64,000 nt of DNA. It comes from Plantago elongata. Its lineage: Eukaryota > Streptophyta > Magnoliopsida > Lamiales > Plantaginaceae. The notes beneath the pieces were generated by a model that was not told the origin of the DNA, ran no database searches, and was given only the letters and a program-made list of their open reading frames with translations. The stretch is taken from assembly GCA_036897095.1 (NCBI GenBank), contig JAYMSP010000154.1:1-64000 (forward strand), given 5' to 3'. How positions within the stretch are numbered: the first letter of the stretch is position 1; every line of letters begins with the position of its first letter. Below, one piece after another: positions 1 through 13,600 of the stretch. The translations under genes were made by a program, and so were the position numbers.

Positions 1-949
1 AGACCCACCAAGCGCGTTGGCTAGTGTGTCTGTCCGCTAGGAGGTAGGGATGTCCGACCCGCGTGTGAGGTCGAGATGGACTCATTTGGAGATCATCGAT
101 TGGGTCGGGGTCTCGATGGACCAATTTGCTAGTCTTGTTGGAAGAGCGAATTTTGGCCATTACAACATCCACGATACAACTCATTTTTAATTACACATTA
201 TTGAACCCACATTACTTTTTTTTTATCTTAAAAAACGTGCAAAACAAAATTGTTTCGTTACTAAAGGGACGAAGGGAGTATTAATTTTTTATTCAAACTG
301 CATATTAACCGAAAATGTGTTAATTCACGCTAATGCGTACTAGTTAGGTCAAAATTAACGGTTCATTCAATTTTGACCGATGTAGTACTCAAATTGGTCA
401 AATAAAAATTATAAGTATAAAAATTGGATGGTTACAAAATAAGGTACATGTTTCGGTAATGACACAATTTAAGGTATATTTTTTGGACTTTCTCATGCAA
501 ATGTAACGGCCCCGTCAATTTTGATTGACATAGTACATAAATTGGACAAATAAAAAAGAACAAGATAACAAAATTAGACGATTATAAAATAAAGTATCTT
601 TTTCGATAATGATACAATTAAATTTTTTTTTTTTAAAAAAAAAAGAAGATTTGGGTGTGCAGATGAAAATGTGAAATTGAGAAATTCTGCTCGGATCCTA
701 AAACCTCTGATCCATACTAGACCTAAGCAAATTTGGGCCCAATTAAAGAAGTGGGATGTGTGAGAGTCCCATGCCAAAATTGACCCATATTATCCATAGC
801 GCGTCCCAAAGACGACATGAAGCATAAGAGTCCGCGTGTGTTACAGATGGCGAGACACAAGTGTTCTTGACTTCAACTGTACACAAACAGACACAGACAC
901 AGACATCAACCAGGCCAACCAACTAACTGCAAAATAGTGTTGACAGTGA
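1..949. other. Intergenic DNA upstream of the RLT gene
   Basis: No coding region is recognised. The first ~160 bases are less AT-rich than what follows and could be the edge of a repeat, but no family is identified. Around 262-282 lies a fragment reading GGGACGAAGGGAGTA, which resembles one end of the Stowaway-like MITEs found elsewhere in the window. The divergent direct repeat at 356-626 is listed separately. Confidence 0.5.
356..626. repeat. Divergent direct repeat, two copies 148 bp apart
   Basis: Two diverged copies of a ~125-bp unit start at 356 and 504. Both open with TAACGG and run through matching landmarks in the same order: CAATTTTGA, a variant of GTAGTAC, AAATTGG.CAAATAAA, TATAAAATAAAGTA-like sequence and GATAATGA.ACAATT. 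A related copy in the opposite orientation lies near 57432-57575, so this is a dispersed repeat family and not only a local duplication. The family was not identified. Confidence 0.65.
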
Positions 950-1676
950 AACCTTTATAAAGAGACAGATGATAATAGCTACGAGAACCATAGAGAGAGT
1001 GGTAGTGTAAGAAAAGAAAAAGAAAAGGAAACCCAAATTCCAACACATCTCATCTCATCTCATCTCATCTCAAGAAAGAAAGACCATTCAAAGATGAAAT
1101 CCAAACACTTGCCTCTGACTTTCTTTACAGTTTACATCACCTGGCTGGCTACTCACACACTAACTATTGATTTTTGATTCCTCACTTGTTTATCCCATTT
1201 CATTTCTTTTACCCATCCAACCAAAAAGCAAAGAAACAAACAAAGAATTGAATGAGCATCATATTCTATGCAACAATTACTTATATAAATTAAAGAAGGA
1301 AAGAAAGAAAGAAAGAAAACAGAGGACTCTGAAAGAAAGAAAGAAAGAAAAATGATGAGTAAGATTTTGATTATTTTGGTTGGTGTTTGTTTCTGCCTTT
1401 TCCAAACACAATTTTCCTTTATCTTCAATCAACCATTTACACATCATACCAAACTTTTATACTACTCTACAACTACTAATTCAATTCTTATGTGTAGAAG
1501 TAGAAGTAATTTTATTTTTAGTCTTATTTATTATTATCGGTATTCTACATACCCATCATAATCACCTCACTGATTATTGTCGAATGTGCAATGTCTACAC
1601 TTAGAGAGAGAAAATCAAGATTTCCCCTTTTCCACAAACCCTAATTCTTCACTGGCTTCTGTTTATTTCATCGGAA
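950..1676 (+). promoter_or_regulatory. Probable promoter and 5' leader of the RLT-like gene
   Basis: A TATA-like TATAA lies at 956-960 in the context CCTTTATAAAGAG, about 720 bases before the start codon. The interval carries a CATCT pentamer array (1046-1070) and GAAA-rich tracts (about 1290-1350). Pyrimidine-rich sequence and the distance to the ATG leave room for a 5'-UTR intron, but its ends cannot be fixed from sequence alone. Assignment to this gene rests on position. Confidence 0.4.
1046..1070. repeat. CATCT pentanucleotide microsatellite (5 units)
   Basis: Five uninterrupted CATCT units lie in the presumed transcribed leader of the RLT-like gene. Purine-rich GAAA runs follow at 1290-1350. 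Such arrays are often length-polymorphic. Confidence 0.85.
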
Positions 1677-4600
1677 ATGGAAGTTCAAGGTGAACCCAAA
1701 GTCAAGCGGAAGCTCAAAACACCTTCTCAGTTGGAACTTCTCGAAAAAACTTATGCTAGTGAGTTCAAGTTTCTACCTTTACTTATTTCGAGCTTCATTT
1801 CATTTCTTGTATTTCATGGACATGTGTAAAATTTCTTGTGTAGTGAGTAGTGACATGTATTTGGCAATTGATTTTAGTTTTATGGAGTAACAGTTTGATG
1901 TAAAAATCTAATCTTTTTTAATTTTAAAATCTGCTTAATTTTTGTGTGTAGTGGAAATGTACCCTTCAGAGAGTTTGAGAGCAGAGCTTTCAGTTAAGTT
2001 AGGCCTCACTGATCGGCAGTTGCAGATGTGGTTCTGCCACCGGAGGTTGAAGGACCGGAAAGGGCCGGTTGAGAAGAAGATTGCCTCGCCTTCTGCTGTT
2101 GCGGGGCCTTCCACTGGGAGTGTGGATGAAAGGGTTGCTTTCCGGCAGGTTGAGAAGATGATTACCCCGCCTTGTGTTGTAGCTGGACCGTCCGGTGGGA
2201 ATGTGGATGAGCGGGTTGTTGTTAGCAATGGGTTAGGTTTGTTTGAGAACATGGATTTGATGCATCACCAAAGAGTAGCTCATAAAGTTGGAACTGCTGT
2301 ACCGAGGATATCCAAGGAATTGAAGACCCTGAGGAGAGTCTACGAACCACCTCTTGCTATATCGGAGCAAAGGGCGATTTCTTCAGTTGAGGCTCAGCTA
2401 GGTGAGTCGCTCAGAGAAGATGGACCGATTTTGGGAATGGAGTTTGATCCTTTGCCTCCTGGTGCTTTTGGTGCACCCATTGGTATTGCTTCTTTTGATG
2501 TATTAGATGAATCTTTCGTCATAGTTACTGGTTTGAATGCATGACATAAATTATTAATATATTTTGGTGATTAAACTGATGCTCTATTGCTGTGCGACAT
2601 CGAATTTTTTATAAAGTCTAAATTATGACTTAACCAACTATTTTCATTTTCTTTGCTCCCTTCTTTTCTTTTTTATCCTATTGATTCTATATAGGTAAAT
2701 AGTAGTATTAACTGGTCATTCTATATTAGAAGAAGGCAGCACTCTACTCCCTTTTAAACTACTAATAAAGTCTTAACTTTTTATAAGAGTAATAGGCAAA
2801 GAAATTATGCATTTTTGTTAGGTAACTCAAAGGCCAATACCTCTTAGTTTTATATAGAGGTATTTATAGTTATACTGTGTCACGTCTTTTACTCAGACAG
2901 AGGTGTGGGTCTTAGATGGCCGGTTTTTTTGCTCAGGAAAAGTATTGCATATCTGATTTCCCTTTTCTCGAATGATAGAACTAAGTTGCACTTCCATTCT
3001 GAGATACTCTGCTATATAAATTGAATTAACTTCAAATTAGAAATCTGGCTTAAATTTTGTGATGTCCACTAGTTTGTTATCAAAAAAATTAATTAACAAA
3101 AAATAAAATCTTTGTATGCTACAAATACCGCTAAGCTACAAATTAGCTTCTTAGGACGCAAAGTCATTTCATTTTCATTGGAACAATTTCCTGGTTCTAA
3201 ATCTTTAAGTCAACATGGTGGGAAACAAAAGCTAGAAAATCAGTGATGGAGTTCAAAGGCATGTATTTTTGCAGAATTGTACATGGAGAAACTTTCCTGC
3301 TGGTAATTGTTTAGATTAAGAACTTCAATTGTAAATGTACATTGTATGGAAATACTTTAATTGGTCGAATACATGTCTATCATATTGTGTGTTTAGAATT
3401 GGCTTTGTTCAACATAAAATTTGGCTAAGGATAATTCTTGAGCAGTGGCTTTAGTTAAATGGAGGTTGTCAGGCCTAGGAAAATTATTTAGCTATTGTGA
3501 ATGATCCATTTACTGTGGAAGTTTAGACTTAAATATATTTTAATTGCCTGAAGATGCAGCCTTGCAGATGTTTTCATAGGAACAAATTTGTATGGTACTA
3601 TATACCGAAATCTTGTTATCCATAAGTTACTTGTAGATCCATAACTGTGTGAATCTTGTTTTAAGAAGAGAGGCAAGCCAGCAAACTTTTACAATAGGCC
3701 TGCAATAGGGAAAACATATTATTTGTTAGTATGCCAAGTGAAATAGTTTTAGAGTCCTTGCTAAGTTGCTTTTGCCATTAAAATTGTTATAACCTATATA
3801 TTTCGAGTTTCAGTTGGATGGGTTTGTTAACTGATTGATAGCTGTTCAATATCCCTAGAAACAAGCTGAATACTTTTCTATCCTCTTTTCCTTTCTAAAC
3901 ACATGGTTTGGCATATTTAGTTTTGTAATTTGCAGTTCATTTTGCTGGTTTAGTCTAACACTTTTTATTATATAGCAGTTACATCAGCACATCAGAGACC
4001 TCCAGAGCAATCTTATGATCTCCAATTCCATGAGAGGCCAGATGCCAACCCAGACAAGGTTAGAATGACTCTTCAGTACCTACACACACACACACACCCT
4101 TATTTTTAAGTAGATGACAATCTAGCATTGTGCACAATAATTAAGTATTTCCTTTATTTTCCGAACTTACCCCAAGGAGTGGAGTCAGTGGACCACCTCA
4201 TAGGCTAGGGTGGACTTTAGTTCAGTGCGACAAATGAAGATAAAACGCCTCATAGTGCTTAATTTCAATTAATTAGTAAACAGTCCAGGTTTAAAAACAA
4301 ATCCGTGATGTATTTTCTGTAGTATTTACTTCACCAATGGTAAAGTTTCTCAGTACAACCCTTCTTACCGCTAATGATCATGAATTGAAGTGAGTAAAAA
4401 CTGTAGACGAGTTGACTTCTTACAAATCGAATGACGACGGCAAAATGGAATTATTACGTTTGAAATAGCTAGAATGTCATTTATTTCAACAAAGCTTAAA
4501 AGGCTAAATTGTACTATCTAAAGTGGAGGGAATGTATATATACATGCAATACATGCAGAAGGTATATATTTAACTTATTTATGATAATGTAAACGATCTT

Positions 4601-7600
4601 TATGGAACTAGCATCAATTGGAACATTTTTGTGCCTATCACTTGATGTGGTTTAAGTCTTGGGGGAACTGAAGTTTTATCACCATTAATCAATTGATTGC
4701 CAGGCAGAATCTTGCCTGTTAATGAACATCCATGTTGTCCGCCGTGGTCAGTATTCTTCTTTGAGGCTGTTACATCAAAATGACAAGAAGTGTTTCATAA
4801 TTCTAAGGTTTGTTTTCTGTTTTGAGGCAACTGTTGCATGGGATGCCAAATAGTTATAACACATACCGCAAAAAAAATGGGGATAATAATGTGTTATAAG
4901 TTAATTATACAAATAATTCAATGGTCATATCTGGAGTTACACTCCTCGAGACTATATGAGGTTTATCAGTGATGTGGTACTGCAATTTTCAAACTAACTT
5001 TTTTGCCTGGAAGCACATCAGTCTGCAATGCCATGGCTGCAACTGAATGAACGGTTATAGACTTATAGTATGATATACGGAAATCTATTCTGTATCAACA
5101 ACTCATGCACCCTACAACCCACTGTATGAGGACTTTTGTAAATTCTGGTACTTGTCAAATTTGGGTTGTAATGCTAAATTCATCATGGTGGTATCAAGTG
5201 TTAGATTGTCCACATTACCAAAATGTGCAATTACAGGGTGCTTCGAGGGCTGTCCATGAGTACCAATTTCTCCCGGAGAAGCCATCTATAAGAAACGATG
5301 CCAATGAAGGAGTTGTCCCATCTCATTATAATGGTTATCAGATTGATATTCAGAATGCTGGAGTATCATTACCCTATGGGAGATCTATTATGCATGGGAA
5401 GGAAAACTTATCATCCGCATATAATCTGCATGGTCAGATGCCGAGTATGGGCTTCCCAAATCAGCCGGGAAGGCTAGCCCATAGCCTGTCTCCATCCCCT
5501 GGAGAGCTCGATGTTGCGCCACGATCGCCCGCGCTGGCGAACGGTAGTTTGGATGCTCACTATATTGCTCATCCAATCAATGGATTGGTTAATACAATGA
5601 TTTCGCCAGAGATGCGCATTGTACATGAAGAAGAGAGGGTTCAAAGGAAACGCAAGGTACTATTTTCAATTCTCAAATGTTTGTAAATACCAGTAAATCT
5701 TGTCACATGTGTTCTAGAGTATGCTCCAGGGGGGCATGCTTTTGACTGTTTTCGCTAAAATGTGCCTTTGGGTCATTGGTGGGGCCACTGTTTGCACCAC
5801 TGACATTTTCTTTTCCTTCTCGTAGATAATTTTTTGTTTTTTTGCACTCAAAAAATTTCTTGTATAATTCTCCATGGATGAACTTACACTGTGGCACCCC
5901 CTGGATTTTATTTTCCATGTCCATTTTATAACTATTTCGCACCCCCTGGATTTTATTCTCCATGGTTGATTGCTTTGAAATGGGAACACTCAAAAACTCC
6001 ATGACTTCGACTTTTGGATGAATAATTGAATATGCAGAAATGGAGAAATTTCACTTTCTCCCTTAAATGCAATAGCCTTAGTTATTTAATTATTATTAGA
6101 TATAATAAAAGTCACCAAACTTGTCGGCATATAGCAGCCCTTCAATTTTGTTCTCACGTAATATGCATTTCTATTTGTATGATGGCTTAATTAGATGCTA
6201 CATGTAATATTGGACAGGTTTACATGAAGATTCACTAATACAAACTTCAAATAAAAAATCACAATCAAATGATGAACTGGGAGAAATGATAAAACTTGGA
6301 ATAGCTACAATATGAAAATAAAGTTGGTCCAATCTTTCTTATGGAATAGGGAGTTGTCTTGTCTTTCTTTATCCCTAAATTATGTGTTTATCATTCTCTT
6401 TTTCCATAAAATTTCATTTTGCATCGTTACATTTATAGACCGAGGAGGCCAGAATAGCCAAGGAAGTTGAACTTCATGAGAAAAGGATCCGGAAAGAGCT
6501 AGAGAAACAAGATATTTTGCAGAGAAAGGTGATGCTTAGCTTGATTATTTCTACTTTCTTCGACTCTCAGTATACCCATCTGTCAACTTCCGATTTTTGC
6601 AGTCATTATTGAAAAATATATAAGTATAGAGTTTTCCACTAGCAACAAGCATAAGATCTTTATTGTTAAATTTTGCAGAGAGAAGAACAGATGAGGAAAG
6701 AGATGGAAAGGCAAGACCGTGAACGGCGACTGGAAGAGGAACGGTGGTTTCGAAAAAAGCAACGTGAAGAGGAGAGGTGTCTGAAGGAGAAAAAACGTGA
6801 AATGGAACGAAGAGAGAAAATCTTGCAAAAAGAATATCTTAGAGTAGGTCCAAGGCTTTTATGGGCTTTTTTAGTTTCCTTACATTTGAACAAGTGAGAT
6901 TTGAAGTTGAGCATTCAATTATTTCTTTTCCACCAGGCAGAAAAGTTCAGACTTAGAGAAGAAATGCGAAAAGAGAAGGAAGCTTCGAGACTTCAAGCTG
7001 CTAATCTGAGGGCTGCTGCACGTAGATTTGCTAAGGAGTCGGTGGAATTAATCGAGGATCAAAGATTGGAACTCATGGAGCTAGCTGCTTTAAGTGGTGG
7101 TTTGCCTTCAATTCTGGCTCTTGATGGTGAAACTCTGCAGAATCTTGATTTGTTTAAAGGTGCGGAGATTGCGAATGTTGTATATTTCTTCCACCACCTA
7201 TCAGCTTATTCTTTTGATTTTGAAATACTTATGGGAAAAGTGTTCAAGATTGTCATTGAAAGCTTTTGTAGTAAAAATGATATGAACTAAATCACCATAT
7301 GTTTGGTTTCCTCCTTTTCTTCTTCTACCTTTTTTAAAGCTACTACTTGCTACCAGTGGACCCCCCATGTTAATTTTTATATAGTCTTCTAAGCGCTTTA
7401 TGCATTTCTATTTAGATAAACTCCCTGAATTCCCACCCAAGTCGGTGTACATGAAGAGGCCTTTTGGTATCCAGCCGTGGACTGATTCTGAGGAGAATGT
7501 GGGCAATCTTCTAATGGTGAGATAACATAATCCCTTCAAATGTGTCTTTGGTCCTGTAAGCCCCTACAATTCCTCCTAGAAATTGTTCAGCTCCATAAAC

Positions 7601-10600
7601 CTTGTTTGTTTTGCATGATCATGATTTTCCCAATAGTGAATTGCACTTGATGTTGGTTCTGTATTAGCAGAACTAATAAATGTTGGCCCGTGTCTTTTTT
7701 ACGAACCTTCATATATCCTCACACGTGCATACAAGGCCGGCCCTGGCCCTGTGCAGGGAGGGCTCCCGCACAGGGCCCCCCTATTTTGGGGCCCCAATTA
7801 TTATTTTTTATATTCTGAATATTGTAAGTAATATAGTATATATGTACCGTAGCTACATGTTACCAAGTTTCATATCTCCCAGCGGTTTGTGTATGTGCAT
7901 TTGCCCCAAGTGGTCTTGGTTCAATTCCAATCATCCACATTATTATTATTTTTTTTACCCTTTTTAACATTTTCTTCTTCTTAATTCTTCAAACGTTTTT
8001 TTTCTTCTTATTTTCCCTTACGTTAACAATTGTTTTCTTCAAAATTCTTTAAACATTTTTATGTTCTTATTTTCCCACTTGTTAACGAATTTTTTCTTCT
8101 AAAATTTTTCAACATTTTTGTTTTCATCTTTATTGTTTAAATATTTTTATTTTCTTATTTCATGTTTTAGTCGTCATGTAGACTCATATGTTCATTGGTA
8201 GTCATTTTTAAGTTATATAGAATTTATTTAAAATGTATTTTTTTCGATATTATGCTTACCTGTTTAATATAAAATGTAAAGATTTAATTTTAACAACATT
8301 AAACATTGATGTAAAATTTACAGCAACATCTTATTTGACAATAAAAATATTACGGTATATTTAATTAAACATACTTATGTAAAATTTTAGTGGCATAAAT
8401 TCTTCAATTTATGGTGGTGTTTTTTTTTTCTTTCTTATATTGAATATTTATTTATTATTATTTAAGGGCCCCCTTAACATTTCGCACAGGGCCACCTAAA
8501 TCTCTGGGCCAGCCCTGCGTGCATACTGCTACTTACTTTGGTTCTTTCATCTTTGTATATGGTGCTAGCTGCATTATTGATGAATACCTTGTTTCTCGCT
8601 TTAAAGCCACTCCCCTTATATTCCATCATGGAACAGCTATACAATTCTCGCTTTACAGCCACTTTAGTTTCCTTTTGTGGTTTTTGTTGCAAGGGTAGCT
8701 TTATTTCTCCACTTCTGGAGGAGCATTTGATAGCTACTTTTCATTGAATTTCATACGTAAAAAGTTGCATCTCATGTTGTGCTGGAGGCTCCACATTGAT
8801 CCTGGATTTATCATCTATCATTTTTAGTCTTTTGGTAAATAAATTTAAGGGCGACAAGTTAAACTTGGGTATCTAGCATAAATTCTTTTATTAGATTTCT
8901 GAAGGTTGTGTATACGAATTTGTTTTGTTAATTTTTTTTTTCATCAGTTGATATTCGAAGAGAGTTTCTCGAGTCATTTCAATTCAATCCTTATCTGTTT
9001 GTCTGCGGTTCTTCAGATTTGGCGATTCTTAATTACCTTTGCTGATGTTCTGGGTCTGTGGCCTTTCACTTTGGATGAGTTCTTTCGAGCATTCCATGAA
9101 GATGTAAGTTTTATAGTTACTGTCTGCAACTTTTGTTATATTGCCTGTTTTATTTGACAATGTATATGCCTCCATGATTGCAGAATTCGAGGCTGTTGGA
9201 GGAGATCCATATAGCTCTTCTGAGATCTATTATAAAAGACATTGAAGATGTCGCAAGAACACCAGCCAATGCACTGGTCGGGAATTTAAGTTCTGCTTTT
9301 ACACCCGTAGGTGGGCATCCACAGATTGTTGAAGGGGTATGTTTTACATGTTTTTTGTAAATTTATTTTCAGATGTGAATTTTTGCAGTCACTTAACCTC
9401 ATCTATTCTGCCACAGGCATGTTCATGGGGTTTCAATTTGCTTAGCTGGAAGCATCACCTCAGTCCTTTAACTTGGCCGGAAGTATTGAGGCAATTTGCT
9501 CTGTCTGCAGGTTTTGGGCCTAAATTGAAAAGGGGTGTGGAAACGGCATGTCTTCGTGACTGTAATGGGGTATCGCTACTTCAATTATCTTAGGATTGAT
9601 TTCTTCGATTTGCTCTATTGTCATGGTTTATTCATATCCGAACGCAAACATTCATTATGCGATATTATTTATGCTTGAAATATTTACATTTTTATATGGA
9701 TGACAGAACTACCACCTATCTTTTTTCAAATCATACCGGTACTTGTGGTCATCTTCAGCTACCCAGACTTCATTTTTAGATTATCTAGAGTCTTCAGGCC
9801 ATCCGTTGGACGTGTCTGAGTTATTCAGATGCATCTCCCCATGTTTTTTTTGCCTTTCGTTTTCCTTTGCTTCTTTTCCTCTTCTTTTCAATTCATTTTT
9901 TTGTTTGTTTCTTGTTTGGTTTCTTTTTTCTTTGGTATTTTTTCTTCCTCCTAATGTTTATTTTGTTTTCTTTGTTCATATTTTAATGTGATAATAATAG
10001 TTAAAGAAATACGAAACACACTTGTATGAAGCAATGTTGTACAATGAAACATGTGTGTTTGGGTATTGATAACGAATATAGGATTTATATGTGTTGATAG
10101 CTAAAAAATTGGAACTTTGATTTTTAAAGTGTTATATTTTTAAAAATTAATGTAATTTTTTATTATAAGTAATTAAAGACATTTAATTGAATGACGAATG
10201 GAATTTGAAACGAAATGAGAAACAAAAATTAAATGGAAAGTGAAATTTAAAAGAAAAATGAGAAAACAAAGGAAATTTAGGTTGATACTGTTGGAGGGTT
10301 TGAAGTGACTGGAATGCTGACGTGACAAGGAGGGTTTGAACTGCTGGAGACGGTCTTAAAAATTGTTACCCTTGGGCATCTTCTGAAATGAGGAATTGGT
10401 GTTGGTGACTGGAAGAAGAATGCAATTACTATTATTAATCATGCTCTGGCTTGGCTTAGAGTAAAGAAAGAGATAAACTCAAGCATAATGCATTCACAGT
10501 GGTTTCCAATTAAGCGAACTTTGTTGTGTCTCATGTGCTAGTCTCCTGAGGCATCATTCACTTTGCTGTACTTTATTGTTAGTCCTACTGGGGAAACCCT

Positions 10601-13600
10601 CTAGAATAAGAGACTCACTTGTCGGTCTAAAAGAATGCATAATTGAGCAGAACGCAAGAAAGATGTTTCCTGGTGGATTGACCAGAACCTTTTATTTTCC
10701 GTTCACCCTTTGTTGGGGGGTGGGGTTTTATTTTGTAATCTGAAGTTGATCTTTCTTTTTTGTGCTTAGGAAGATGATGGGGCAGAGATCATATCCAATT
10801 TAAGAAGTGGGGTAACTGTTGGAAATGCCGTTGCAATTATGCGTGAAAGGGGTTTCTCAAATCTTCGTAAATCCAGGCATCGCTTGACCCCTGGAACAGT
10901 GAAATATGCAGTGTTTCATGTTCTTTCATTGGAAGGGAGCAAGGGACTCCCTATAATTGACGTAGTCAGCAAGATTCAGGTACCTAAATCTATGCATTTT
11001 GTCTTTGTGTGTTACCCCTGAAAGATGCTGCCTTGGTATTTGTAATTCCCAATATGGATTTCATGTTCCATACAGAAATCTGGTCTTCGTGATCTCACAA
11101 CAAGTAGGACTCCAGAAGCCTCTATATCTGCTGCTTTGTCTAGGGACACAAAGCTCTTTGAGAGAACTGCTCCTTCAACATACTGTGTCCGTTCGCCTTA
11201 TCGTAAAGACCCAGCTGATGCAGAACTGATAATCACAGAAGCTAGGGAAAAAATACAGCTATATCAGAATGGACACATAGATGGAGTAGAACCTGAAGAT
11301 GTTGACAAAGAGGATAATGACAGAGATCAAGACTATGCAAGTGATGTTGCAGATGACCTTGACACAGATGATCTGGATGAGGTGTTAAAACTAGATGAAG
11401 GTTCCCATTCTATTAGCAGATATAGAGATAATTGTTTGGCTGAATCATCAACAGATAACTTCGACAGTGGACTGAATGAAACACTTGTGGATTTAAAAGT
11501 CTGTTCAACTTCTTTGTGTGAGATGGAAGTAAATGGAGCTTCAGGCGATCCATCTGTGAGTGTCACTGGGGTTCATTCAGTCGCAGTAGTTCCTATCCAG
11601 GAAGACAGTATAGTGGATGAGTGCAGCTCTGGAGAAACATGGGTTCAAGGACTTACTGAAGGGGACTATAACTATCTTAGCATTGAGGAGCGCCTGCATG
11701 TACTTGTTGCACTGATTGGTATTGCAAATGAAGGAAACACCGTAAGAATAGCTCTCGAGGTACCATTAGAATCTCAAACAAAAGATCTGTTTACTGCATT
11801 TATATTTTGTCTTTGATATCTGATTGAGATAATTTTTCAGGAACGTTTGGAATTGGCAAATGCATTAAAGAAGCAAATGTGGGCCGAGGCAAAACATGAT
11901 AAGCGTAGAATAAAAGAAGAAAGTATTTCAAAAATTCAACATTCATCACCCCTAGTGGAGTTGCATGATCAACAGTCTGGGAAAACGCCCCTAGTGGAGT
12001 TGCATGATCAACAGTCTGGGAAAACATATTGTGATGACACCATTAACGAGAAGAACCATTTTAGGCAAGACCGTTGTTTGAGTACTGAAAATTTGTTACT
12101 GCAACAATCTATGTGTGTGGCTGAGAAGTCAAAGTCAGATCTTAAAGCTTTCATTGCTCATCAGGCAGACGAGATGTATGTATACAGGTCATTGCCTCTT
12201 GGAGAGGACCGTAGACACAATCGGTACTGGCAGTTTATAACTACTCCACGAACTGATCCTGGTTCCGGAAGAATATTTGTTGAGTTTTGCACCGGTGTCT
12301 GGCGAGTTATTGATTCTGAGGAGGTATTACTAATTTATACCTACTTGTGTTTTGTTATACTTCCTCCGTCCCGGTTTCATCTTCCTGCGGGACCAGACAC
12401 AAGTTTTAAGAGAAAAGTGAATCAAGTAGGAGAGAAGGTGATAAAGTAGGAAAAAGAGTGAATAAAGTAGGAGAGATGGTGATAAAGTAGGGAAAAGAAG
12501 TAAATAAAGTAGAAGAGATAGTGTATAAAGTAGGAGATATATTTTCCATTTAAGGGATAGGAAGATGATGTTGGGACAGACCAAAAGGGAATATGGGAAG
12601 ATGCTCTCCAATTTCTGTGAAAGTCATGGATATGTTCAGTATTTGTACTTTGTTTTTCTTTAGTGACTATTGATTAGTATGGCCGCTTTGGTGATCAGTT
12701 AATTGTTAATGTCATGCTATGTTACATGGCACGATGCATGCGCACATACACTGTCTCACATAATTTATACACTTGCTAGGATATAGCGATTCTTCTCTTC
12801 CCTTTTTTTCCATTCTCCATTTCCCTCGTATATATGTCAATGTAATCAATAAACTAAATAAATCTTTGGCATATAAATAAATGTACGATTAAGTGTACAA
12901 GAAATGGGGGCACAAACCCTTCTTTTGCATCTCTTTATAATAGTGTAATATGTATTCCAGGGATGCCATTAAAGCTCTTTCACAATTGTTTCTGTTGAAA
13001 GTTAGGAAAGCAACTTGATATCTATATTAAGCTTGTTAGATACGGTAAAAAGATGCCTCTGAAATGATAAGAATAAAAGTTGATTGGGCATACATCACAT
13101 GGCGTATCTGATGAATGATGAGTTATGGTCTGTTAAGTGCATATTGTAGTTTTTACATGTAACTGGGCAAGTTTCAAATTTATGCTGACTTCCTCAAACT
13201 TCCCATCTGTAGGGCTTTGATGCTCTGTTGTCATCTTTGGATGTCCGTGGGCTCAGAGAATCTCAATTACATTTGATGTTACGAAAAATTGAATCGTCTT
13301 TCAAAAGAACGGCCAAGATGAACCTGAAAATGACCTCAGGTGACCATTCTGATGATGCCAAGAAGGAAGTTCCAGAAGCGAAGCAGGAGCCTGATTGCTA
13401 CGCAAGTATGCATTCCCCTAAGAGCTTAGATATTGTAGCTCCTGCAACCTCTCCTGTATCATCTGCACCAGTTGTCATTCAGCTTGAATCAAAGGTGGAA
13501 CATGAAAATGGCATTGTGGAAAGATGCAAGGATTTTGAGAAGTGGATGTTGGATGAATGTTGTAACCCAAATACACTTTGTGCCTTGAAGTACGGAAGAT

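Noticed and set aside
5105-5236. Apparent upstream extension of RLT exon 4 from an ATG at 5105
   Set aside because: A TTACAG acceptor at 5236 restores the RLT frame and protein order; the extension has no family similarity.
9820-10360. Possible MITE in RLT intron 11 (ends near CAGATGCATCTCC and GGAGACGGTCTTA)
   Set aside because: Inverted match is weak and no target duplication was confirmed.
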